From: Alloyangia pacifica
GTDB taxonomy: Bacteria; Pseudomonadota; Alphaproteobacteria; Rhodobacterales; Rhodobacteraceae
Assembly: GCF_003111685.1 (NCBI RefSeq)
Contig: NZ_CP022189.1
Span: forward strand, 2,248,001 to 2,312,000
Length of the DNA: 64,000 bases
Direction of reading: 5' to 3'
A model generated the notes under the pieces. It saw only the letters and a program-made list of their open reading frames with translations, did not search any database and was not told the DNA's origin. Of the stretch, positions 1-7,848 are shown piece by piece. Position 1 is the first letter of the stretch, and every line of letters starts with the position of its first letter. The translations under genes were made by a program, and so were the position numbers.

Positions 1-1
1 C

Positions 2-70
2 GTGCTCTACTACGTGGTGGTCGCGCTCGAGAAGGTCTTCGCGGGCTGGGCCGAACGCCCGCAGGGCTGA
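2..70 (+). CDS. C-terminal tail of a membrane protein, possibly an ABC transporter permease (partial)
   Basis: Only the last 22 codons are present, entering from the left edge and ending at TGA 68-70. The visible peptide begins VLYYVVVALEKVF, a hydrophobic segment followed by a short polar tail. This resembles the last transmembrane helix and tail of SsuC/ThiX-type ABC permeases, but the piece is too short to be sure. It converges on the ATPase gene with a gap of 7 bp. Confidence 0.4.
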   Translation: MLYYVVVALEKVFAGWAERPQG

Positions 71-77
71 GCGCTGC

Positions 78-1238
78 TCAGCCCGTCTCCATCCGCGCCA
101 GCAGCCAGTCGCGCATGTCCGGGTCCTCGAGCGCGTAGCGCCCCCGGCCCGGCCTCCAGACCAGCTGCCTGTCGCGCAGAGCGTCCAGCGCCTTTTGCAC
201 CGCCTGCGCAGAGGTCTTGCGACCGGCGATCCCGGCGATGCGCTGCACGGTCTTCTCGTGGAAGGGCGCGAAATTCGCTCCGTCGCGGATCAGCACCTCG
301 AGCACTGCGCGCTGCAGCGTCGTCAGCCCGTCGAAATCCGAACCGTATTGGTCCCAGACCCGCGCCCGCAATTCGTCCGCGCGCTCCTGCAGCGTGCGCT
401 TCAGCCCGGCGCTGCCGGGCAACCAGGCGGCATGTTGCTGCACCACCTCGACCAGCTTCTCGGGACGGTGACCCAGCAAGCGGAAGGCCTGCGCCACATC
501 CTCGGGATCGAGCTTGTTGTCCTCGGCCAACCGTGGATTGATCGCCGCCACCAAGGCCTCGACGTAGGGCCGGCCAAGGGTCGGGAAATCCTCGACCCGC
601 GCGCCGTAGAACGGCTGCTGGTTGGTCGACAGCAGCCCTGCCAGCCCGTCGCGGTTGGAGCCAGTGCAGAGCACGAAGAGCCGCGCGCCCTCGGGTCGCT
701 GGTTCATTGCATCGCGCGCCGCCTTGAGCGCGAACATCGCGTCGAGCCCGGCCTCGGAGGTCACCGCCTGCTGCGCCTCGTCGATGATGAAGACCACGTC
801 CGCCTTCGCCCGTGCGCCGATCTCCAGCAGCGCCTCGGTGAGCGTGAGGTTGCGCCCGTCCGCGACGCCGCCGATCTCGGCCCGCAGCCCGCCAATGCTG
901 ATCGACTTGATCGGCACCGCGTTCGCGGCACGGGCGACGCGCTCGGCGGGGGTCGGCATCCCGGCGATGTCGGCGGCGAGCGCGTCTGCGATGAGTTGGC
1001 CCGGGTCGGCCTTGCGATCCGACCAGAGGTCGACCAGCACGGCGTGATCGCCGCGCGCCTTGAGCACCGGCAGAAGGTCGCGCCGCAGGAAGGTGCTCTT
1101 GCCGGTCCGCCGCGGGGCGGCGAGCATGAGCCCCGAGGGGCTGCCCATCAGCGGGTCGAGCGACAGCCGCCCGGCAATGGTCTCCGCCAGTTCTCTGCGC
1201 GGGACGTAGAAGGCGCCCCGGTTGCTCCTGTCGGTCAT
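78..1238 (-). CDS. AAA-type ATP-binding protein with C-terminal winged-helix-like region
   Basis: The product is a 386-residue P-loop ATPase. Walker A is APRRTGKST (residues 41-49) and Walker B is VVFIIDEAQQ (about 148-157), followed by a sensor-like CTGSNRDGL segment. The last ~80 residues (LTTLQRAVLEVLI to the end) look like a winged helix, giving an architecture seen in STAND/ORC-like prokaryotic ATPases. I chose the ATG at 1238 because GGGGAT lies just upstream. A longer reading from 1277 would start inside an inverted repeat that looks like an operator. The gene stands alone, facing the SRP RNA and two matched 22-bp inverted repeats (1266-1287, 1336-1357), which suggests autoregulation. 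Function is unknown; the ATP-binding assignment is firm. Confidence 0.8.
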   Translation of the reverse strand: MTDRSNRGAFYVPRRELAETIAGRLSLDPLMGSPSGLMLAAPRRTGKSTFLRRDLLPVLKARGDHAVLVDLWSDRKADPGQLIADALAADIAGMPTPAERVARAANAVPIKSISIGGLRAEIGGVADGRNLTLTEALLEIGARAKADVVFIIDEAQQAVTSEAGLDAMFALKAARDAMNQRPEGARLFVLCTGSNRDGLAGLLSTNQQPFYGARVEDFPTLGRPYVEALVAAINPRLAEDNKLDPEDVAQAFRLLGHRPEKLVEVVQQHAAWLPGSAGLKRTLQERADELRARVWDQYGSDFDGLTTLQRAVLEVLIRDGANFAPFHEKTVQRIAGIAGRKTSAQAVQKALDALRDRQLVWRPGRGRYALEDPDMRDWLLARMETG

Positions 1239-1265
1239 CTGTGGATCCCCATGTGTCGCCGACAC

Positions 1266-1287
1266 CTTTATAGCCATGTCGATAAAG
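1266..1287. promoter_or_regulatory. Inverted repeat, proximal putative operator of the ATPase gene
   Basis: Arms CTTTAT and ATAAAG flank a 10-bp spacer, 22 bp in total. It lies 28-49 bp upstream of the chosen ATPase start. A second repeat with the same CTTTAT half-site and the same length lies 70 bp away centre to centre. That it is an operator is inference. Confidence 0.5.
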
Positions 1288-1335
1288 CAAGATAGAATGC
1301 GACCGCACCCCGACAAGGGCCGCGCTGTCCGCCGA

Positions 1336-1357
1336 CTTTATACCGATCAAGGTAAAG
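1336..1357. promoter_or_regulatory. Inverted repeat, distal putative operator of the ATPase gene
   Basis: CTTTATACC and GGTAAAG form an inverted repeat spanning 22 bp, matching the proximal element at both ends. It lies between the ATPase gene and the SRP RNA, so it could act on either promoter. Confidence 0.5.
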
Positions 1358-1439
1358 CTTGGAAAAACCCAGAAAGGGCCGGACAAAAAATCTCTGCCCT
1401 GCCCCCCTTGCAGTCCTGCCACCGGGCAGCCTATATCAG

Positions 1440-1540
1440 GCTCGAGAGGTTGGCGCGGGCGAGCGCCTCGCCAACCCGGTCAGGTCCGGAAGGAAGCAGC
1501 CGTAACGAGCCCCGCTTGGGTCGTTGTCCAGCCTCTCACC
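1440..1540 (+). ncRNA. ffs: Signal recognition particle RNA (4.5S type)
   Basis: This is the RNA core of the bacterial SRP, which with Ffh targets nascent membrane proteins to the translocon. The diagnostic loop GGTCAGGTCCGGAAGGAAGC runs from about 1478, and the opposite strand of the hairpin carries the matching internal loop. The ends close as a helix: GAGAGGTTGG (1444-1453) pairs with CCAGCCTCTC (about 1528-1537). The ~100-nt size fits the small bacterial form. Exact ends are estimated from the closing stem. Confidence 0.9.
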
Positions 1541-1715
1541 TTACCCCCCTCAGGACGACCAGACCCTGCGAGAGCGCCCGCAATCCACCGCGGCTCGATC
1601 GGCACCCGCCGACGATCGACCTCGGAAGTCGGCACGCGCACCGCAGCAAGGGTGGCAGGTCCGGCAGAGGAGCGCAGGCCGCATTCCGGACCACCCTCTT
1701 GTCGAAAACACAAGA

Positions 1716-1744
1716 ACCCGGACCCCTGCTGGAGGGACCCGGGT
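1716..1744 (-). terminator. Hairpin downstream of the lipoprotein gene, possible terminator
   Basis: ACCCGGACCC pairs with GGGACCCGGGT across a small internal loop. On the minus strand the hairpin follows the lipoprotein stop and is followed by TTCTTGTGTTTT, only a loose T-tract. Between the SRP RNA and this hairpin (1541-1715) I see no convincing gene. Confidence 0.4.
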
Positions 1745-1780
1745 GAGTGCAGGAGGCCAGATCAGGGTCTGTTCAGGCGC

Positions 1781-2170
1781 TCAAGTCGGCTCGGGCAATG
1801 GCGCCCTGCGAAACTCGATTCCGCATTGCTTTTGGGTGCTGGCACTCTGCAGCGCATCCAACTGCCCCTTGAGACGCGCAAGCTCATCCGCGTTCGCGCC
1901 GTTTCCGCTCACGAAAAACGCCGCGGGCCAAAACAGCACGATCGCGACGCCGGTCGCGACAGCGTCGGTGCTTGCGGTCTGGTTCTGAACACGCATCGCT
2001 CGAGCCGAATACTCGGAAACGCGCTGCGCTTCCTCGGTGATCTGGCGACAGGAGTAGGATTGGAACTGCATTGGAGAAACATATTGGGCTGAAATGTCTT
2101 GGGACTTCTTTGCACAACCAGAAATTGCAATACTCGCTACAAGCCCAAAGGCGACAATCTTAAGACTCAT
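1781..2170 (-). CDS. Small lipoprotein with a C-terminal hydrophobic segment
   Basis: The product has 129 residues. A lipoprotein signal peptide ends in the lipobox ISGC, so Cys19 is the expected lipidation site. A conserved-looking YVSPMQFQSYSC block follows (30-41), then a heptad-like stretch, then a hydrophobic segment with a WPAAFF motif (about 71-87), and a Lys/Gln-rich helix. I associate this pattern with a widespread uncharacterised proteobacterial lipoprotein family; no function is known to me. The start at 2170 has AAGGA upstream; the reading can extend to 2233 but without a better ribosome site. The 5' end and upstream region are visibly more AT-rich than neighbours, so recent acquisition is possible. 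Confidence 0.7.
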   Translation of the reverse strand: MSLKIVAFGLVASIAISGCAKKSQDISAQYVSPMQFQSYSCRQITEEAQRVSEYSARAMRVQNQTASTDAVATGVAIVLFWPAAFFVSGNGANADELARLKGQLDALQSASTQKQCGIEFRRAPLPEPT

Positions 2171-2370
2171 ATCAATATTCCTTAAAATAATGCATCGCAC
2201 AAAATGAAGGCGGCTCAATACCCGCCTTTTCAAGGTCTTGCGAGTCCATTATATTCTGTCTTCGCCATAATTGCACCCCAATTTACGCCGGGTGTCCCGG
2301 TAAGGCACCACATCTCACTGAGACAAAGCGAGCCGGCCGGCGCCCAAATCCACGCCGCCTGCCAAAAGAA

Positions 2371-2399
2371 AAGACGCGCCGGGAAACCCGGCGCGTCTT
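2371..2399 (-). terminator. Strong hairpin terminator of the response regulator gene
   Basis: AAGACGCGCCGGG and its perfect complement form a 13-bp stem with a 3-nt loop. On the minus strand it is followed by TTTTCTTTTGG, giving a good T-tract just after the response regulator stop. On the plus strand it is followed by only one further T. Confidence 0.85.
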
Positions 2400-2428
2400 T
2401 CGCGGATGTCAGCGTCGGGAGGCGCCGC

Positions 2429-3091
2429 TCAGAACAGGCCGGCCTCTTTGGCCAGCAGCGCGGCCTGGGTGCGGTTCGACGCGCCGATCTTGCGGTAGAG
2501 CGTCTTGACGTGCAATTTCACCGTCGGTTCGCGAATGTCGAGATCGCGGGCGATCTCCTTGTTCGACTTGCCATGGGTCAAGCCCTCGAGCACTTCCAGC
2601 TCGCGCGGCGACAGGCGCTCGGCCATCGGGTGGCTCGGCGTGGCCTCTTCCTGGCGCATGAAATCCAGCGGCGCGTATTGCTCGCCCATCGCCATGAAGC
2701 GCACAGCGTTGACCAGCGACTTGGCCGAGAGCGTCTTGGGCAGGAAGCCCGCGGCGCCAGCCTCGAGCACCTGCTCAGCGACGTCGCGATTCGCAGTGCC
2801 GGAGATGATCGCCACCCGCTGCGAGCCCTCGAGCGCGCGCATCTTGTTGAAGCCCTCAAGCGCGTTCATGCCGGGCATCGAATAATCGAGCAGCACGAGG
2901 TCGAACTGCTCCCCCGCCTTCACCAGCGCTTCGGCTTCGGAGTAGCTTGCGACGCAGACGGTCTCAAAAGTGCCTTCGCCTTCAAGAAAAATCTGGAGCG
3001 TGTCGCGCAGCAGATCATGGTCGTCGGCGATCAAAACGCGGAGCATATTGGCCGGTCTGGTTACCGCCTGTGCCGCCTGCTGTGCCATCAT
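2429..3091 (-). CDS. LuxR/NarL-type response regulator
   Basis: A 220-residue two-component response regulator. The N-terminal receiver domain (about 16-130) has the acidic pair D23-D24, the phosphoacceptor D69 in LVLLDYSMPG, and the conserved K119 in FLPKT. The C-terminal LuxR-type helix-turn-helix spans about 158-218 (SPRELEVLEGL...NKEIARDL...VKLHVKTLYRK). It is divergent from the oxidoreductase-fold/hybrid-kinase operon, separated by 356 bp, so it is the obvious phosphorelay output candidate for that kinase, though this is inference. The start at 3091 has GGGAGATGG upstream; a later Met (residue 16) would also keep the receiver intact. A strong terminator follows. Confidence 0.9.
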   Translation of the reverse strand: MMAQQAAQAVTRPANMLRVLIADDHDLLRDTLQIFLEGEGTFETVCVASYSEAEALVKAGEQFDLVLLDYSMPGMNALEGFNKMRALEGSQRVAIISGTANRDVAEQVLEAGAAGFLPKTLSAKSLVNAVRFMAMGEQYAPLDFMRQEEATPSHPMAERLSPRELEVLEGLTHGKSNKEIARDLDIREPTVKLHVKTLYRKIGASNRTQAALLAKEAGLF

Positions 3092-3447
3092 CGTCCATCT
3101 CCCTGCAACCTCACGGCGAATCGCCGATCATCATTCTCTAAACAAATAGCAAAGTTATTGGCGGATTGCGGTTAAATTATGGACAAAACAGGGCCTGTGG
3201 CACGCTTGCACTTCCCTGCCGGGCCTTAGTCTTCTCGTTTTACGTGCATTTTCGCCGCCAATGCCCGCCTGAGTATCGGTATCGCATCCCGGATCGCGCA
3301 ACGGCAAGGCTGCACCTGCGGCAATTCCCACCTATCAGGCGTCGGATCCGTCCCTACCCGGACGGATAGGGGACCCTCCGATTGCCCCGATACCGCTATT
3401 GTCGCGTATGTGACACTATGGGTTCAGCCACCAAGGAGTCGCTTAAC
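3092..3447. promoter_or_regulatory. Divergent intergenic region with nested inverted repeats
   Basis: No gene is seen in these 356 bp. Near the rightward gene, ATCCGTCC (3346-3353) and GGACGGAT (3360-3367) form a perfect 8-bp inverted repeat with a 6-bp spacer. Around it lie CCTATC (3331-3336) and GATAGG (3365-3370), which pair over a wider span. The placement fits an operator for the divergent two-component genes. Confidence 0.5.
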
Positions 3448-3966
3448 ATGCTCGGTCTTCCGCCCCTGCGCACGCTCATCGCCCTCGCTCTTTTCGTCGC
3501 GCCCGTGGCAGCTGCGGCGGCGCAGAACCTGCCGGTGCCCGAGGAGAAACCCCTGCTTGTGGTCAGTGGAGCGATCTCGAACACCAATGTGGACGACACC
3601 GCCTCCTTCGATTTCGAGATGCTCGAGGGGCTGGACACAGTGACCTTCACCACCAAGACCATATGGACGGACGGCGACCAGACCTTCACCGGTGTGCAGC
3701 TGAGCGACCTGATGGACCTGGTCGGCGCCACCGGCGACGAGATCAAGGCAACGGCGATCAACGACTACGCGGTGAACATTCCCCGCGCGGATTGGGTGGA
3801 CGGCGGACCGATCGTTGCCTTCCTCAACAGCGGCGAGAAGATGGCCGTGCGTGACAAGGGCCCCCTCTGGATCGTCTATCCCTTCGACCAGCGGCCCGAG
3901 TACCAGACCGAGCAGATTTACTCTCGTGCAATCTGGCAGTTGGACCGCATCGTCGTGCTTGACTAG
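3448..3966 (+). CDS. Periplasmic oxidoreductase molybdopterin-binding-fold protein lacking cysteine
   Basis: A 172-residue exported protein. A signal peptide covers about residues 1-25 (hydrophobic core LIALALFVAPVAAAAA). The rest resembles the sulfite-oxidase/molybdopterin-binding fold: FTGVQLSDLMDLVGA, NDYAVNIPRADW, KGPLWIVYPFDQ and a C-terminal WQLDRIVV. There is no cysteine anywhere, so the Mo-ligating Cys of true sulfite oxidases is absent and catalysis is unlikely. It lies 26 bp upstream of a hybrid histidine kinase and is probably its ligand-sensing periplasmic partner (inference). The start at 3448 follows AAGGAG with about 10 nt spacing; an in-frame upstream Met at 3382 would bury the signal peptide. 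Confidence 0.75.
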   Translation: MLGLPPLRTLIALALFVAPVAAAAAQNLPVPEEKPLLVVSGAISNTNVDDTASFDFEMLEGLDTVTFTTKTIWTDGDQTFTGVQLSDLMDLVGATGDEIKATAINDYAVNIPRADWVDGGPIVAFLNSGEKMAVRDKGPLWIVYPFDQRPEYQTEQIYSRAIWQLDRIVVLD

Positions 3967-3992
3967 CACGCCCGCTTCATGCCCATGGAAGC

Positions 3993-6620
3993 ATGATCAA
4001 CTTGAACCTGCCCGACGAAAATTCGACCCACAGCCGCGCGACCTTGGTGCAGACCGGGGGCGCGGCCTCGGCGCTCCTGCTTTGTGTCGGCCTTGTGGTC
4101 TGGCTCGGGTGGCTGGTTCTGAGAGAGATCGACGACTTCTCCGTCGCCAACTCCGACAACCTGCAGTGGAGCCTCGCGCAGGCGGACGTCGAATTCCTGC
4201 AGTTCCGTCTCTCGATGAAAGAGGCGCAGGACGATCCCGCCGCGATGGAGGACGTACGCCGACGCTTTGACATCTTCTACAGCCGCATGGTGACGATGAG
4301 CAGCGGGCGGGTGTTCCATGCCCTGCGCGAGTCGGTGCAATCTTCTGCGCCGCGGATGCGGGTGCTCGACTTCCTCGAGCAGACCGTCCCGCTGATCGAC
4401 GGGCCGGACGAGGACTTCCTCGCCGAACTGCCCTCGCTGCTCGAGCAGTCCGAACAGGTCACCGCCGATGTTCGCGCCTTCTCGCTCGCGGCGCTGGCGG
4501 CCTTCGCCGAGGTCTCGGATTCCCGCCGCGAGGGCATCACCGAGCTGATGATCTACATCGCCGCGGTGCTTCTGGCGCTGTTCATCGGCCTGACCCTGCT
4601 GGCCTATGCGATGTTCCGGCTCTTCCGTCTCGCGCAGAAGCGCGCCGACGCGCTGCAGTTCGCCAGCACACGGATGAAGACCATCGTGCAGACCTCCCCG
4701 AACGCCATCGTCGTGACCGACGAAGTGGGCGTGGTGCGCGAGTTCAACACCGCTGCAGAGGCGCTCTTCGGCTTCACCCGCGCCGAGGCGGTTGGCCGGC
4801 TGGCGCTGGAACTCATGGTCCCGACTGAATCGCTCGCTCGCCACCAGCTCGGCGCGCTGGCCTTCCTCGACGAGCACCGCCGCCCGCGCCCCGAGGAGCA
4901 GCATTTCGAGATCACCCTGCAGACCCGCGACCTGCATCTCTTCCCGGCCGAGATTTCCGCCGACAGGGCCGAGGCCGACAACCCGCTCTACGTCTTCTAC
5001 ATCCGCGACATCTCGAACTGGAAAGAGGCCGAGGAGCAGATGACCGAAGCGCGCGACCGGGCCCTCGCCGGTGAGCGCACCAAGTCCGAGTTCCTCGCGG
5101 TGATGAGCCACGAGATGCGCACCCCGCTGAACGGGCTGCTGGGCGCCATGCAGCTGATGCGCGACCAAAGCCTCAGCGCGCGCCAGGGCCAACTGCTCGA
5201 CCGCATGCAAAGCTCGGGCCGGCTGCTGCTGGAACTGGTCAACGACGTGCTCGATCTGGCCAAGTTCGAGGCGGGCAAAATGAAGGTCGAGGAAGCCCCC
5301 TTCTCGATCAACCGCCTTCTCGACGGGCTGGTCGAGACGGCGCAGCCGCTGGCGCAGACCTACGGCAACGAGCTCAACTGGCGCTGGTCCGGCCCCAGGG
5401 GCGACGGCGCCATCGGCGACGCCCGTCGTCTGCGGCAGGTGCTGCTGAACCTCGTCGGCAACGCGCTGAAGTTCACGCGGAACGGCAGCGTCGAGATCGA
5501 GGTGGAATACGTCAATGCCGCGAAGACCGAGGTCGAGTTCCGCGTCATCGACAATGGCATCGGCATCGCCGAGGAAGACCTTACCCGCATCTTCCAAGAC
5601 TTCGAGACGCTCGATTCCTCCTACGCGCGCGAAGCGGGCGGCACCGGCCTCGGGCTCGGCATCGTGCGGCGCTTCATGCGCTTGATGGGAGGCGAGATCG
5701 GCGCTGAAAGCGAACCCGGCGAAGGCAGCCTGTTTTGGATCCGCGTGCCGCTGCGCCCCTCCGAGGACCTTGGCATCGAGCCGGAAGAGCCGCGCGACTG
5801 CCCCGAGAAGCCGCAGCGTCCGCTCGACGTTCTGCTGGTCGAGGACAATGAGATCAACCGCTTCATCGTTCGCGAAATGCTCGAGGGAGAGGGCCACAAG
5901 GTCACCATCGCCGAGAATGGCGAGGCTGGCGTGGATTCGGCGGCCCTGCACCGCTACGACGTGATCCTGATGGATATCTCTATGCCGGTCATGGACGGCA
6001 CCACCGCGTCGGCTCACATTCGCGGCGGCACCGGCGCTTGCGCCGAGGTGCCGATCGTCGCCCTCACAGCCCACGCCCTACCCGAGGAGCGCGAGCGCTT
6101 CCGCAAGGTCGGGATGACCGCCTGCCTGACCAAGCCGATCGAGCGCCCGCTGCTGCTGCGCACCTTGGCCGAGGTAACCTCGGGGGCCATCCCGGCGATC
6201 CCGCCGGAGACCTTCGCCGCGGCTGCCGCCGCCCCCTCGCTCACCGTGGTCAAGCCGCGGCCGGAGGGCGCAGGCGCGCCCGACACGGAACTGCTCGACG
6301 AGGAGCGCCTCGGTGCCTTCCTGTCCGAGGTGCCGCGCCCCACGGTCGACAAGCTGCTGGAGCGCTTCTACGCCGAGATGGATCGCAACATTGCCGCACT
6401 CTCGGAAACCGCGCCCGACGATCCCGATCTCGGTCCGGTCGCGCATCAATGCGCCGGCTCCTGCGGTCCCTTCGGCGTCGAGGCGCTGCGCCGCGCGCTC
6501 GGACACATCGAGACGCAGGTGAAACGCGGCGATCAACCGTCGAGGGCCGAACTCGCCGCGCTGGCCGATCTTTGGCAGCAGAGCCGCAGCGCGCTGGAGA
6601 GCCGACTCGAGGCGGCCTAA
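3993..6620 (+). CDS. Hybrid sensor histidine kinase with receiver and Hpt domains
   Basis: An 875-residue inner-membrane kinase. Transmembrane helices lie at about 26-48 and 186-208, enclosing a ~135-residue helical periplasmic sensor. A PAS domain follows (about 220-340), then HisKA with H373 in SHEMRTPLNG, an ATPase domain with the N box (LLNLVGNALKFT) and G boxes (VIDNGIGIA, GTGLGLGI), a receiver domain with D661 in VILMDIS, and a C-terminal Hpt domain with H818 in AHQCAGS. All phosphorelay residues are present. It is probably co-transcribed with the cysteine-free periplasmic protein just upstream; the divergent LuxR-type regulator is the likely final acceptor. Confidence 0.92.
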   Translation: MINLNLPDENSTHSRATLVQTGGAASALLLCVGLVVWLGWLVLREIDDFSVANSDNLQWSLAQADVEFLQFRLSMKEAQDDPAAMEDVRRRFDIFYSRMVTMSSGRVFHALRESVQSSAPRMRVLDFLEQTVPLIDGPDEDFLAELPSLLEQSEQVTADVRAFSLAALAAFAEVSDSRREGITELMIYIAAVLLALFIGLTLLAYAMFRLFRLAQKRADALQFASTRMKTIVQTSPNAIVVTDEVGVVREFNTAAEALFGFTRAEAVGRLALELMVPTESLARHQLGALAFLDEHRRPRPEEQHFEITLQTRDLHLFPAEISADRAEADNPLYVFYIRDISNWKEAEEQMTEARDRALAGERTKSEFLAVMSHEMRTPLNGLLGAMQLMRDQSLSARQGQLLDRMQSSGRLLLELVNDVLDLAKFEAGKMKVEEAPFSINRLLDGLVETAQPLAQTYGNELNWRWSGPRGDGAIGDARRLRQVLLNLVGNALKFTRNGSVEIEVEYVNAAKTEVEFRVIDNGIGIAEEDLTRIFQDFETLDSSYAREAGGTGLGLGIVRRFMRLMGGEIGAESEPGEGSLFWIRVPLRPSEDLGIEPEEPRDCPEKPQRPLDVLLVEDNEINRFIVREMLEGEGHKVTIAENGEAGVDSAALHRYDVILMDISMPVMDGTTASAHIRGGTGACAEVPIVALTAHALPEERERFRKVGMTACLTKPIERPLLLRTLAEVTSGAIPAIPPETFAAAAAAPSLTVVKPRPEGAGAPDTELLDEERLGAFLSEVPRPTVDKLLERFYAEMDRNIAALSETAPDDPDLGPVAHQCAGSCGPFGVEALRRALGHIETQVKRGDQPSRAELAALADLWQQSRSALESRLEAA

Positions 6621-6650
6621 CCGCCTTGCGCAGCGCCTGAAAACCGGGTC

Positions 6651-6700
6651 GGCAGGGCCCTGCCGCAGCCCGCTTCGGGCTTCCGCGCCGTTTTTCCGCC
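6651..6700 (+). terminator. Two adjacent hairpins after the hybrid kinase
   Basis: GGCAGGGCCCTGCC (6651-6664) is self-complementary, and AGCCCG (6667-6672) pairs with CGGGCT (6676-6681). A later GTTTTTCC run (about 6690-6697) is too far from the second stem for an ideal intrinsic terminator, so this is a moderate call. Confidence 0.4.
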
Positions 6701-6749
6701 CCGCTTTGTCACAGTCTTGCCGCGCCCGTCCCGGGCGCGGATTAGTGCG

Positions 6750-6767
6750 CCTATCCTAGTGGATAGG
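6750..6767. promoter_or_regulatory. Perfect inverted repeat upstream of the glycosyltransferase operon
   Basis: CCTATCC and GGATAGG flank TAGT, giving perfect 7-bp arms, about 150 bp before the first glycosyltransferase start. The same half-site occurs in the divergent promoter of the two-component genes (3365-3370) and upstream of the RTX gene (14086-14092). An operator role is inference. Confidence 0.45.
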
Positions 6768-6914
6768 TCTCTCGCCGCTTGCCCCATCCGACTCCCCTCT
6801 GGTGCGGGCGACAGGGTCGCGGGAGCGAAGGTAGAAATGGTGTATCGGACGCCAAGCGCCGATCCCGTTCCAACGTTCCTCGATCCTGTCCCCGGCAGAG
6901 AAGGATGCCCGAAG

Positions 6915-7829
6915 ATGCCCCGCTTTTCCGTCGTCATTCCCTGCTACAACGCCGAAGACACCCTCGCCGAGACGCTCGAGAGCCTGCTCGCGCAGACCGA
7001 GCAGGACTGGGAAGTGCTGATCATCGACGACGGCTCGAGCGACGACACCCGGTTGATCGCCGCCGCCATGGCCGGGATCGATATGCGGTTCCGCCTGATG
7101 AAGAGCAACGGCACCGGCCCCAGCGCGGCGCGCAACATGGCGCTGGCAGAGGCCGATGGCGAGATCATAGCCTTCCTTGATGCCGATGACACCTGGCATC
7201 CCGAGAAGCTCGAGAGGCTCGACGCCTTCTTCAAGGAAGAGAGCGCCGACGCCTGTTTCGGCCGCGTCACCCTTTCGGATGGGCGCACCATTGGCACCCC
7301 CACCGGTCCCTTCGAGGGCACGCTGACGCTGGATGCCCTGCTGTCCGAGAATCCGGTCTGCACCATGTCGAATTTCGCGATCCGCCTCGAGAGCTTCCTT
7401 GCCAGCGGCGGCTTCAACACCGACATCACCCATAACGCCGACCTCGAGTGGCTGGTCCGGCTGATCGGCGACGGTGCCAAGGTCGTGGGCATCGACGCCC
7501 CGCTGGTCACCTACCGCGTCTCTGACCGCGGCCTGTCCTCCGATCTCGAAGGCATGAAGGCCGGCCGCGCGATCGCGCTGATCAGCGCCGCGCGCTACGG
7601 CTTCAGCAGCACCGCCCGCAGCGAAGCCGCGCATCTTCGTTTCCTCGCCGCCCGAGCCCTGCGCATCGGCGCTGCGGGCCGGCAGGTGCTGCGCCTTGGT
7701 CTCATCGGCTGCACCACCAGCCCCAGGGGCTGGTTCTCGAACCCGCGCCACGGCACCCGCGTGCTGACCGCCGCGCTGTTTTCCACGCTGCTGCCCCGCC
7801 TGCTGCGCAACGCGCTCTTCTCGCGCTGA
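6915..7829 (+). CDS. Family 2 glycosyltransferase
   Basis: A 304-residue GT-A enzyme, first of three glycosyltransferase genes. The N-terminus SVVIPCYNAEDTLAETLESL is typical of GT2. DDGS (38-41) binds the nucleotide, DADD (89-92) is the metal-binding DXD motif, and a later NADLEWLVRLI segment resembles the acceptor region. It probably transfers an activated sugar onto a surface polysaccharide or glycoconjugate; donor and acceptor cannot be told from sequence. The start at 6915 follows AGAAGGA by about 10 nt; the longer reading from 6717 lacks family similarity. The next gene starts 19 bp after its stop. Confidence 0.88.
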   Translation: MPRFSVVIPCYNAEDTLAETLESLLAQTEQDWEVLIIDDGSSDDTRLIAAAMAGIDMRFRLMKSNGTGPSAARNMALAEADGEIIAFLDADDTWHPEKLERLDAFFKEESADACFGRVTLSDGRTIGTPTGPFEGTLTLDALLSENPVCTMSNFAIRLESFLASGGFNTDITHNADLEWLVRLIGDGAKVVGIDAPLVTYRVSDRGLSSDLEGMKAGRAIALISAARYGFSSTARSEAAHLRFLAARALRIGAAGRQVLRLGLIGCTTSPRGWFSNPRHGTRVLTAALFSTLLPRLLRNALFSR

Positions 7830-7848
7830 ACCCCGGGGAGGTCCCCCT

